NCBI RefSeq assembly: GCF_025567195.1
Contig: NZ_JAOQJF010000006.1
Coordinates: 62,001 to 126,000, forward strand
Reading direction: 5' to 3'
Length of the DNA stretch: 64,000 bases
Origin: Alitiscatomonas aceti
GTDB lineage: Bacteria > Bacillota > Clostridia > Lachnospirales > Lachnospiraceae
A program made the position numbers and the translations under genes. This document shows, piece after piece, positions 34,862 to 42,389 of this stretch. Position 1 is the first letter of the stretch, and the number at the start of each line of letters is the position of its first letter. Under the pieces are notes generated by a model that saw only the letters and a list, made by a program, of their open reading frames with translations, was not told the DNA's origin and made no database searches.

Positions 34862-35846
34862 TCCGGGTTCCCTCCCTGGTATCACTCTCGTTCTTTAAAA
34901 GCTTTTTGGCTCTTACACGCCCTCCATACTGTGATTTAATTCTCGGATCCAAATATGCATACAATACATCAACTGCCAGGTTCACCAGTGTAAATACACA
35001 GGCAATCACCAGTACACCTCCCTGCACCATGGGATAATTACGAGCGTTGATAGAATCCACCATAAGCTTTCCAAGACCTGAAATTGAAAATACAGTTTCA
35101 GTTACAACTGCGCCTCCCAGTCCCGCTCCAAACTGGAGTCCCAGAACTGTAATGACTGGAATCAGCGCATTTTTTAATGCATGCTTATAAATCACTACCT
35201 TTTCTGTCTGTCCTTTTGCCCTGGCTGTACGGATATAATCCTGGCGGATAACTTCCAGCATGGAAGACCGTGTCTGTCTCGTAATGATTGCCGATGCTCT
35301 ATACCCCACAGCCACAGCTGGCATAATCCAATGAAGGGGTGTACTGAAGCCGGAAGATGGAAGGATTGCCAGCTTGACCGAAAAGAATACAATCAGCATC
35401 ATTCCCAGCCAGAACACCGGCATGGAAACTCCAAGAAGCGCGAATACAGTGGCAAAACGGTCCAGAAAACTGTACTGATGGATCGCTGAAATAATCCCAA
35501 GTAAAATCCCAGTCACTCCCGCAATCAGCGTACTTAAGCACGCCAACGTAAATGTCGTTGGAAATCGACTCATGATTTCATGGACCACAGGCGCCTTTGT
35601 CGTATAAGATTTTCCCAGATCGCCATGACACGCATTCCATATATAACGGATAAATCTGGTCGGTGCCGGATCATTTAACCCCATTTCCTCCCGTAACTGT
35701 TCCACTGCCTCTTCAGAGGCATCTGAACCAGCCAACTGCCGTGCCGGATCCTCCGGCGTGATCTCCAGCATTACAAATACTACCAGACTAACACCTATCA
35801 GCACCGGAATGAGTAGTAAAAGACGCTTTATAATATACTTATACAT
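34854..35846 (-). CDS. dppB: Peptide ABC transporter permease (DppB/OppB type)
   Basis: A 330-residue permease. It begins MYKYIIKRLLLLIPVLIGVSLVVFVMLEITPEDPAR, the standard DppB opening, and contains the EAA-like loop YIRTARAKGQTEKVVIYKHALKNALIPVITVLGLQFG. Six helices are expected. GGGAGG lies before the ATG. A 75-bp gap with a hairpin separates it from the binding-protein gene, which could make the binding protein the most abundant product. Confidence 0.94.
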   Translation of the reverse strand: MYKYIIKRLLLLIPVLIGVSLVVFVMLEITPEDPARQLAGSDASEEAVEQLREEMGLNDPAPTRFIRYIWNACHGDLGKSYTTKAPVVHEIMSRFPTTFTLACLSTLIAGVTGILLGIISAIHQYSFLDRFATVFALLGVSMPVFWLGMMLIVFFSVKLAILPSSGFSTPLHWIMPAVAVGYRASAIITRQTRSSMLEVIRQDYIRTARAKGQTEKVVIYKHALKNALIPVITVLGLQFGAGLGGAVVTETVFSISGLGKLMVDSINARNYPMVQGGVLVIACVFTLVNLAVDVLYAYLDPRIKSQYGGRVRAKKLLKNESDTREGTRNE

Positions 35847-35872
35847 ATCCTATACCTCCCCGGATTCCCAGA

Positions 35873-35899
35873 GGCTGCTTCTGGCTGCATCCAGCAGCC
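35873..35899 (-). other. Hairpin between binding-protein gene and dppB
   Basis: GGCTGC (35873-35878) pairs with GCAGCC (35894-35899) around a loop that can itself fold (CTGG/CCAG). No T run follows, so it is more likely an mRNA processing or partial-stop structure than a full terminator. Confidence 0.35.
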
Positions 35900-35921
35900 C
35901 CCGGGATGGATCCTGTAAAAA

Positions 35922-37455
35922 TCACTCAAAATAAACGCCCGTCAGATCCGGTACATATCCCGGATGTGCTTCCAGCCCCTGAACGCCTTCTTTTAAGCCA
36001 TAAATTGCATTTGTGTTCACCATCGGAATTGTATAGCACCCCTCATGAAGCATATCCTGGATCTCTCCGTACAGGCTGACTCTTTTTTCTGTATCAAATT
36101 CTGCCGCCGCCTGGTTGATCAGTTCAAAAAGGGCCGGATCTTTATGGGTGGTACAGGCTGTCCCCTTATATACAAACAGTCCATGGTCCGGATCTCCTGC
36201 TGCCGCATTGGTCGACGTTATCATAAACGGGATTTCTCCAGTACCACTGTTGATCTTACTTGTCAAGGTGGCGTTATCCATGGTATTCATCTCGAAATTC
36301 AGACCAAGAACCTTCTTCCACTGATTCATGAAAGCCTGAAGTGCATTTGTTTCCAGAGAATCGCCTGAGCAATACACAGTATATGTTTTTTCCGGATCAA
36401 ACCCGTTGGCTACTGCCTCGGCCAGATATTTTTTTGCTGCTTCCTCATCATAATCGTTACTCGTCACATCCTTCCATCCAAGAAGAACTGGAGAATAATA
36501 GCTTTTGGCTGGCTCTCCGCCTTTTCCCCATACTGTATTAACGATTGTTTCCATGTCAATGGCTGCTCTCAGCGCCTTACGAATGTTTACATCCGCATAT
36601 GTATCATTATTTACAGTGTCAAAGCGAAGATATGTTGTACTGTATGATGGTCCGATCTGGGTTTTCACTCCATCCGTTGTCTCAAGACGGGAAGCATCAT
36701 TACCAGCTACATGTAAGGATATATCCACAGCCCCGGACTCAATTTCAATCGCACGGGCCGATGTATCTGTTACAAATCGATTGATAATTTTGTTTAAGGG
36801 AATCTGCCGTTCTTTGTCCCAGTAATCCTCATTTTTCACCATCGTGATATTATCTCCTGCTGTCCAGGAATCAAATTTAAACGCACCGGTTCCTATCGGC
36901 TTCCGTCCAAATTCCTCTGCTCCAACTTTTTCTATATAAGCTTTTGGTACAATTGAACCACGGGAAGAAGACAAATAAGTCAGAAACGGAGCAAACGGTT
37001 CATACGTTACAATATCCACAGTATACTTATCCACAGCCGTACAGGCTTCACCATTGAAATATCCAAAAAAGGAAGAACTGAAACTGGATTTTTCCGCTCT
37101 TGCAATTGTATACACTACGTCCTCTGCAGTCATCTCAGAACCATCATGAAACTTCACACCCTCCCGCAAATGGAACCGGTATGTCAGCGGGTCGATCTGT
37201 TCCCACTCTTTGGCCAGAGAAGGAGAATACGTTCCATCTCCATTGTTAATGATCAGCCGGTCAAAATTCTGGAACTGGATACAAAAAGCTGTCAGCGCCG
37301 AACTTCCAGTAGGATCCATATTGGCCGGTTCATTACGGAATGCAACTGTCAGTGTATCCTTTTTTTTCTTCCCCTTCTTTTCCACAACCTGGAATCAGAC
37401 ATACCAGCAATGCCAGAGTCAGAATAACTGCGAGCCTGCAAATATATTTTTTCAT
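35922..37455 (-). CDS. Peptide-binding lipoprotein of ABC importer, split by a frameshift in an A8 tract
   Basis: The main frame (to residue FE at 35922) is a family 5 solute-binding protein: NEPANMDPTGSSALTAFC, YSPSLAKEWEQIDPLTYRFHLREGVKFHDGSEMTAEDVVYTIARA, GTGAFKFDSWTAGDNITMVKNEDYW. It has no signal peptide of its own. The missing start lies in another frame: ATG at 37455 with AAGGAG, then MKKYICRLAVILTLALLVCL and lipobox-like IPGC. The two frames meet at a run of eight A (plus-strand T 37360-37367). With seven A the protein would read CGKEGEEKKDTLTVAF without a break. This could be a real indel, a sequencing error or transcript slippage. It binds peptides outside the cell for the Dpp-type permease downstream. 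Confidence 0.85.
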
Positions 37456-37537
37456 ATGTTTCTCTCCTTTTCCATATTTTTCATATTGTTCCGTTCTTTC
37501 TTGGCTGTCATCTTGTATTGTCACAAAACTTTCCGTT

Positions 37538-37568
37538 TTGACACTTGCTTTATGGGCAAAAGTATGCT
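37538..37568 (+). promoter_or_regulatory. Possible promoter of a small membrane-peptide gene
   Basis: TTGACA (37538-37543) is consensus, but the best -10 (TATGCT, 37563-37568) is 19 bp away, longer than ideal. It lies 62 bp before a short ORF that ends ahead of a terminator. Confidence 0.4.
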
Positions 37569-37629
37569 ATGTTTACACATATCATCAACTTCAACACCAA
37601 ATCACTCGCTGCAATACTATGGAGGCTTC

Positions 37630-37812
37630 ATGAAAAATGTCCAATTACATAAACTTTTACTACTAGTTACTCTTATAAGCTGGATTTCCTTTCTTGTTTT
37701 TTTATTTTTAGTTTACTTGAAATCCTCCTTTATCCTGGAAATGTTCCTCTCGTTTCTGACTGCCTGCGTATCTACTACCATGCTTTCCAGATTCCGGTCT
37801 GGAAACTATTAA
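37630..37812 (+). CDS. Possible small two-helix membrane protein
   Basis: A 60-codon ORF (MKNVQLHKLLLLVTLISWIS... to SRFRSGNY) encodes two hydrophobic stretches, LLLLVTLISWISFLVFLFLVYL and FILEMFLSFLTACVSTTML. A GGAGG lies 4 bases before the ATG, a weak promoter lies upstream and a terminator is found 150 bp downstream. I know no homologue. It occupies part of the 778-bp stretch between the divergent dpp operon and the RpiR gene; the rest of that stretch (37813-38107) shows only AT-rich sequence and the terminator. It may be a chance ORF in AT-rich DNA. Confidence 0.3.
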   Translation: MKNVQLHKLLLLVTLISWISFLVFLFLVYLKSSFILEMFLSFLTACVSTTMLSRFRSGNY

Positions 37813-37961
37813 ATAAGTTCAATGATCCATATTTTTCACCTCCCATAATCCATATACAAAACGAATGCCATCTTCAGATATGTGACCGATCTCCTCCCTT
37901 CATTTACTCAGCCATTACTGTATCCATCCAAAATGTCATATGGATTATTTCATTTAAACAA

Positions 37962-37992
37962 AAAAAGACATGAACCCAATCACGTCTTTTTA
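37962..37992 (+). terminator. Intrinsic terminator in the dpp-RpiR intergenic region
   Basis: AAAAAGACATG (37962-37972) pairs with CACGTCTTTTT (37981-37991) with one mismatch around an 8-base loop, followed by T-rich sequence. It has no annotated plus-strand gene before it except the small ORF at 37630. Confidence 0.65.
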
Positions 37993-38107
37993 TATCTTAA
38001 TATTTACTTTTTATGTGATTGATATATATTTATATATACATAATGTGTCGTTATTTGTCAATATATTTTTGTTTTAGGAGGATTATTTTCTATGCTTTAA
38101 TATTTTA

Positions 38108-38136
38108 TTGGAATTTCTTCCAGATTATGGTATGAT
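38108..38136 (+). promoter_or_regulatory. Promoter of the RpiR-type regulator
   Basis: TTGGAA (38108-38113) and TATGAT (38131-38136) are spaced by 17 bp. A short palindrome AGAGC-N6-GCTCT (38160-38175) lies in the leader and may be an operator. Confidence 0.65.
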
Positions 38137-38233
38137 AAATTAAATTTTTTTACCTCTCTAGAGCCCATATGCTCTTTTACAATAGTCCAATATACTATGT
38201 TCTGATACACACAACGAAAGGGGGAAGAACTTT

Positions 38234-39100
38234 ATGGAGCAAAACAGACCAACCTACACCAGCCCTATTGACAATATTCGAAACTCTTATCCTCTGCTTA
38301 GCCCTGTACAAAAAAAAATTGCTGATCTTATCCTCGAACAGGCAGAAACCATCTGCTTTATGCGTCTCGAGGACATCAGCAAACTTGTTGGTGTGACCAG
38401 TGTGACTGTAATCCGTTTCGTAAAAAAAATAGGATACGAAAGCTTTGGCGCTTTTAAAAAGGACCTTCAGAATTATATACAGACAAGAGTGATTCCTATG
38501 CGCATCATTAAATCGAAAATCAACACTATGCGTAATGCACCCACAGATGACATCATCCATGGTGTCATTCAGAATGAGCTTGATCTTATGCAGGCAACTT
38601 ATGATGCAATTTCCTCCGAAACACTTTTAGAAACCGCTCTGATCATAAAAAATGCCCGCAAAATATTTATTGTCGGCACTGGTCTCAATGAACCGATAAC
38701 AGAAATTTTACTGACCCGTTTAAGATTTTTATGTCTCGATGCGCAGATTATCCATAATGATAATCTGACACTCCTTCCTTACTATCTTGTAAATGCCGGG
38801 CCTCAGGATGTGTTTATTATTTTCTCATTCCCAAATTATAAAGACTTTTCCATCAATATGGCCAAATGCGCTCAAGACATAGGCTGCCATACAATTTGTA
38901 TTACGGATAAATCCACAGCACCCATTGCCTACTACGCAGAAAAATTGCTCCTATGCCAGACTTCTGGTCTGATTTATTATAACTCCATGACAACTCCAAC
39001 CTCTCTGGTCACTATATTATCCGGAATCCTCGCAGTCCAGATCCAGAAGGATCCAGAGACCCAGAAGCGGCTTGAACACATTTCTTCCTTCTTCCAATAG
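38234..39100 (+). CDS. MurR/RpiR-family transcriptional regulator
   Basis: A 288-residue regulator. The N-terminal HTH_6 domain (YPLLSPVQKKIADLILEQAETICFMRLEDISKLVGVTSVTVIRFVKKIGYESFGAFKKDLQ) is textbook RpiR, and residues about 120-260 form a SIS domain that binds a phosphosugar or related ligand (ARKIFIVGTGLNEPITE, IIFSFPNYKDFSINMAK). It is divergent from the dpp/C26 operon across 778 bp and is the only regulator near it, so it probably controls peptide import. Codon use is AT-richer than in flanking housekeeping genes. A GGCG-rich hairpin without a T run starts at its stop codon (39099-39123). Confidence 0.92.
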   Translation: MEQNRPTYTSPIDNIRNSYPLLSPVQKKIADLILEQAETICFMRLEDISKLVGVTSVTVIRFVKKIGYESFGAFKKDLQNYIQTRVIPMRIIKSKINTMRNAPTDDIIHGVIQNELDLMQATYDAISSETLLETALIIKNARKIFIVGTGLNEPITEILLTRLRFLCLDAQIIHNDNLTLLPYYLVNAGPQDVFIIFSFPNYKDFSINMAKCAQDIGCHTICITDKSTAPIAYYAEKLLLCQTSGLIYYNSMTTPTSLVTILSGILAVQIQKDPETQKRLEHISSFFQ

Positions 39101-39225
39101 CGGCGCCTGGATGACCAGCGCCGCTACGCAGTGGCTATCCTGATGCAGTATTAAACTCCAATTATCATATTCGATAATTATTATTAAAATCACTAGAATT
39201 TTTTGATATATATAGTTTTGTATCA

Positions 39226-39278
39226 AAAAAGGAACCACATTTCTGTGATTCCTCAAAAGACACGAACTGGATTTAAAC
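39226..39278 (-). repeat. Decayed copy of the tRNA-Cys 3' end and its terminator
   Basis: This 53-nt stretch matches 40388-40440 (tRNA-Cys T arm, acceptor 3' strand and terminator) with six mismatches by my count. Every mismatch is G or C in the intact copy and A or T here, as in an unselected relic. It lies on the far side of the MNT/HEPN pair, so it fits the displaced half of an attachment site left by integration into the tRNA gene. The remainder of 39101-39320 shows nothing else recognisable. Confidence 0.75.
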
Positions 39279-39320
39279 TGTGTAATTAAACTACTTTCTT
39301 TCATACATGATCCAATAAAA

Positions 39321-39725
39321 TCAGCGATCCAGATAATCCATGATCGCTTTTGCCAGCAATTCTGCACTTTCGATCTGCCGTTCTGTCTCTTCTTTAGAGG
39401 CAATATAAAATTCGTCATAATCACTGGCATGCCTTACCTCCTGCGCTTTACTAATTCTTCGTCCAAGCTCTCTGGGAAAAATCTCTGTTTTCACATATTC
39501 CTTATTGAAATAAGCCAACGTATCTTTATGACGCTTAAAGGCAGTCCCGTCCAACGCCAATATCGCTGTTATTAAGTGATAAATGGAATAATAAGCCCGA
39601 TTATTCGCAGTCCGCAAATGCCCATTTTGGAAATTGTCCTTTGCTGATTCCAGGTCCTCAATGGCAAGCTGAAAGCGATATTTCGCCAGATCCGCAGGAC
39701 CGCCTCGCATTTCATGAGGCTGCAT
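39321..39725 (-). CDS. HEPN-domain protein (toxin-like partner of MNT)
   Basis: A 134-residue all-helical protein. LAKYRFQLAIEDLESAKDNFQNGHLRTANNRAYYSIYHLITAILAL is the typical HEPN start, and the late EVRHASDYDEF segment carries an Arg-His pair in the region where HEPN ribonucleases keep their R-x4-6-H motif. In MNT/HEPN systems the HEPN protein is usually the RNase toxin, and the nucleotidyltransferase inactivates it by adding AMP to a Tyr; the Tyr in SDYDEF is a candidate. The ATG at 39725 overlaps the end of the MNT gene by 14 bp and has GAGGGGG upstream. Confidence 0.85.
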   Translation of the reverse strand: MQPHEMRGGPADLAKYRFQLAIEDLESAKDNFQNGHLRTANNRAYYSIYHLITAILALDGTAFKRHKDTLAYFNKEYVKTEIFPRELGRRISKAQEVRHASDYDEFYIASKEETERQIESAELLAKAIMDYLDR

Positions 39726-40053
39726 AGAGATTCACCCCCTCTTTCTCCACATTTTGATAAAACGGATACGCTTCGCTCCAGTATTTAAAATGAGCCATCC
39801 CTTTTACCACAGGCATGATCAGCAGATCGTAATCCATATTAAAATCATAGGTGAAATCCGAAACTCGATCTCTGCTTTTTTGAATTTCCTCTTCTGAAAG
39901 GTCTACCAGAATCATAATATCAATATCTGAATCTTCTGTATAATCACCTCTGGCATAGGAACCATATAAAATAACAGCATCCAGAGATTTTCCATATATT
40001 CTTTGAATTCCTTCTGTATAATTTTTTAGTAGATCTCTTGTTACTGCCGACAC
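39712..40053 (-). CDS. MNT-type minimal nucleotidyltransferase (antitoxin-like)
   Basis: A 113-residue nucleotidyltransferase from the GTG at 40053. GSYARGDYTEDSDIDIMILVD holds the intact GS-x10-DxD catalytic motif; a third Asp is in DYDLLIMPV. The frame is open to 40119, but the added N-terminus (MNSLMEFIWQIIIFLFKK) is not usual and the GTG has AGGTG before it; the longer start remains possible because the promoter is upstream of both. With the overlapping HEPN gene it forms an MNT/HEPN toxin-antitoxin pair. Confidence 0.83.
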   Translation of the reverse strand: MSAVTRDLLKNYTEGIQRIYGKSLDAVILYGSYARGDYTEDSDIDIMILVDLSEEEIQKSRDRVSDFTYDFNMDYDLLIMPVVKGMAHFKYWSEAYPFYQNVEKEGVNLYAAS

Positions 40054-40133
40054 AGGATCACCTGCTTTCTTAAATAAAAATATAATTATCTGCCAGATAA
40101 ATTCCATCAGACTGTTCACAGTTCTCTCTTATT

Positions 40134-40162
40134 ATTATAACGAAATTCACATTCACATTCAA
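40134..40162 (-). promoter_or_regulatory. Promoter of the MNT/HEPN pair
   Basis: On the minus strand TTGAAT (40157-40162) and TATAAT (40134-40139) are spaced by 17 bp. Tandem ATTCAC units within the spacer could be an autoregulatory site. The stretch 40163-40387 shows no recognisable gene. Confidence 0.6.
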
Positions 40163-40387
40163 TCCTATTTTTCAGTTCCTGCTTCCGCCAGGACCTTATC
40201 TATTGATCTGGGCCCATTCTACAACATATCTGGAGAGAGGTACTGCACTATTGGTACACTATTTGGAATTTCTGTTGTACTAAACCGGAAAAAGACGACC
40301 ATTCGCAGCCTGAACAAATTTACAATTATACTTGATAGTTATGACCAGAATTTCCAAAGTCTTTTGGTTTTAAACTGTTTTCCAAAA

Positions 40388-40416
40388 GAAAAAGGAACCA
40401 CACTTCTGTGATTCCT
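40388..40416 (-). terminator. Terminator of the tRNA operon
   Basis: On the minus strand GGAATCACAG pairs with GTGTGGTTCC (with G-U pairs) and is followed by five T. It begins 4 bases after tRNA-Cys. Confidence 0.8.
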
Positions 40417-40419
40417 CAA

Positions 40420-40490
40420 GAGGCGCGAACCGGATTTGAACCGGTGATCAGGGTGTTGCAGACCCACGCCTTACCGCTTGGCTATCGCGC
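40420..40490 (-). tRNA. tRNA-Cys (GCA)
   Basis: A 71-nt cloverleaf: acceptor GGCGCGA pairs with TCGCGCC, anticodon loop CTGCAAC with GCA, T arm GGTTCAAATCC, and the U73 discriminator expected for cysteine. CCA is not encoded. The 3' end is the probable attachment site of the element carrying MNT/HEPN. Confidence 0.96.
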
Positions 40491-40532
40491 CATATTCTAT
40501 TGTATGCACTGGAATACTAAATATTCCAGGAG

Positions 40533-40604
40533 TGACCCCAACGAGATTCGAACTCGTGTTACCGCCGTGAAAGGGCGATGTCTTAACCGCTTGACCATGG
40601 GGCC
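40533..40604 (-). tRNA. tRNA-Glu (TTC)
   Basis: A 72-nt cloverleaf: acceptor GGCCCCA pairs with TGGGGTC, anticodon loop CTTTCAC with TTC, T arm GAGTTCGAATCTC. It is cotranscribed with tRNA-Asn and tRNA-Cys. CCA is not encoded. Confidence 0.96.
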
Positions 40605-40684
40605 GTATTGCTTATTTATACTATCATATCTGACTGCCTCTGTCAACCGATTTAAGCCGGGCAAAACCGGACAGTAATAAAAAG

Positions 40685-40757
40685 CTCCCCGAGTAGGACT
40701 CGAACCTACGACAGCGCGGTTAACAGCCGCGTGCTCTACCGACTGAGCTATCGAGGA
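40685..40757 (-). tRNA. tRNA-Asn (GTT)
   Basis: A 73-nt cloverleaf: acceptor TCCTCGA pairs with TCGGGGA (one G-U), anticodon loop CTGTTAA with GTT, discriminator G73. It is first of three tRNAs after a consensus promoter. CCA is not encoded. Confidence 0.96.
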
Positions 40758-40781
40758 ATAGTTGTTTTGAACAACGATGAT

Positions 40782-40810
40782 ATTATATAATAGAGGTAAA
40801 GAAATGTCAA
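40782..40810 (-). promoter_or_regulatory. Consensus promoter of the tRNA operon
   Basis: On the minus strand TTGACA (40805-40810) and TATAAT (40782-40787) are both consensus with a 17-bp spacer, about 25 bp before tRNA-Asn. Confidence 0.9.
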
Positions 40811-40962
40811 GGTTTTTTTTAAACTTTTCTCCATTTCCTGGATTTTCCAGATCCTGTATGAACAACGGAAACTCTCTGTCCAGTCCCGGAACCAGACAGC
40901 CGGACAAGGCGGCGGCCTGGATCAAACGCTCCCCAAAGCCGCCCCTTATCCGTTCTCACATA

Positions 40963-42375
40963 TTACTTTCCCACTCGCTCCAGCAATACCACGCACTCGC
41001 AGTGTCCCCCCATCGGAAACATATCCACTGGACGCACACGCATTGCCCGGTAGCCGTTTTCCTCCAGGAACTTCACATCCCTGGCCAGGGTCGCCGAGTC
41101 GCAGCTTACATAGACCACCCGCTCTGGAGCCATCTTAAGGATCGTTTCCAGACAAACGGGATCGCAGCCCTTCCTTGGCGGGTCCACCACGATCACGTCC
41201 GCATGGACATGGTTCCTTTCATACTGCTCCGGCAGCACCTCCTCGGCCTTGCCGACGAAAAACTCCACATTTTCGATGCCGTTTCTCCTGGCATTCTCCC
41301 TGGCGTCCTCAATGGCCTGGGGAATGATCTCCACGCCGTAGACCTTCCCGGCCTTCTTCGCCAGAAATGATGAAATGGTCCCGATGCCGCAATAAAGGTC
41401 CCAGACCGTCTCGCCGCCGGAAAGATCTGCAAATTCCAGGGCCGTGCCGTAAAGCTTTTCCGTCTGTACCGGATTCACCTGGTAAAAGGAAAGGGGGGAG
41501 ATCCGGTATTCGATATCACCGATGGTGTCTGTGATATAGCCGGGGCCGTAAAGGTTCACGATCCTTGTGCCCATGATCACGTTGGTCCGCTCGGTGTTGA
41601 CCGAATACGATACGCTGGAGACGCCTGCCTCCCTTAACCGCCCCGCCAGCTCCCCGCCGTGGGGAAGCTCCTCTCCATTGATGACCAGGCAGACCATCAG
41701 CCCGCCGCTGGAAAATCCCTTTCTTAAGAGCACATGGCGCACCAGGCCCTGATGGGCGGCTTCGTCATAGGGCTTTATTTTATATTCTTTCATGAAATCC
41801 AGGATAATTTTCAGAAGCTCCTTATTTTCCTGGCAGCCCAGAAGGCAGTCCAGACCCGGAGCCGGGATCAAGGAATGGGTGCGTCCCGCGTAAAATCCCG
41901 CCGTCAGCTGTCCGTCCTTTCCCAGGCCCACCGGATACTGGGCCTTGTTGCGGTAACGCCAGGGGTCCTCCATGCCGATGATGGGCTCCATGACCACGGC
42001 ATCCAAAACGCCCGCGGCCTTTTCCCTGTCCTCCGGCAGGAACAGGCGGTCCATGCCGCCGATCCTCTTTAAATGATTGTAGACCTTTCTCTCCTTGAAC
42101 CGGAGCTGTTCCCTATAATCCAGCTCCTGGAGCTGACAGCCGCCGCAGGCCCTGGCCACCGGACACCGGGGCTCTACCCGTCCCGGCGCAGGCTCCAGGA
42201 TCTTCACCAGCCTGGCAAAACCATAATTTTTCTTCATCTTCATCACCGACGCCTGGATCACATCCCCAATGAGCGCATCCTTGATGAACCAGGTGTAGCC
42301 GTCGGTTTTTCCGATCCCGGCCCCGTCCTCGCCCATATCCTCAATGGTCACGGTAAATACGTCGTTTTTCTTCAT
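40963..42375 (-). CDS. rlmD: 23S rRNA (uracil-C5)-methyltransferase, RlmD/RumA family
   Basis: A 470-residue SAM-dependent enzyme. The N-terminal TRAM domain (FTVTIEDMGEDGAGIGKTDGYTWFI) is followed by an iron-sulphur site (CPVARACGGC and the later CLLGC), the SAM site VWDLYCGIGTISSFLA, DPPRKGCD, and the catalytic VSCDSATLARD. It methylates a uridine in 23S rRNA (U1939 by E. coli numbering); in Bacillota a close paralogue, RlmCD, may modify two sites, so the exact target is uncertain. The YhaM-like gene ends 14 bp upstream, so the two are probably cotranscribed. Confidence 0.92.
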   Translation of the reverse strand: MKKNDVFTVTIEDMGEDGAGIGKTDGYTWFIKDALIGDVIQASVMKMKKNYGFARLVKILEPAPGRVEPRCPVARACGGCQLQELDYREQLRFKERKVYNHLKRIGGMDRLFLPEDREKAAGVLDAVVMEPIIGMEDPWRYRNKAQYPVGLGKDGQLTAGFYAGRTHSLIPAPGLDCLLGCQENKELLKIILDFMKEYKIKPYDEAAHQGLVRHVLLRKGFSSGGLMVCLVINGEELPHGGELAGRLREAGVSSVSYSVNTERTNVIMGTRIVNLYGPGYITDTIGDIEYRISPLSFYQVNPVQTEKLYGTALEFADLSGGETVWDLYCGIGTISSFLAKKAGKVYGVEIIPQAIEDARENARRNGIENVEFFVGKAEEVLPEQYERNHVHADVIVVDPPRKGCDPVCLETILKMAPERVVYVSCDSATLARDVKFLEENGYRAMRVRPVDMFPMGGHCECVVLLERVGK

Positions 42376-42389
42376 GCTCCGTCCTCCGG

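Noticed and set aside
39226..39282. A second tRNA gene next to the HEPN gene
   Set aside because: Only the 3' half is present and its T arm and acceptor are mutated, so no cloverleaf can form.
40157..40388. Integrase remnant between MNT and tRNA-Cys
   Set aside because: I found no conserved integrase blocks (R-x-x-R, H-x-x-R, Tyr) in any frame of this stretch by eye.
40497..40925. 142-codon minus-strand ORF across the tRNA genes
   Set aside because: It reads through tRNA-Asn and tRNA-Glu, so it cannot be a protein gene.
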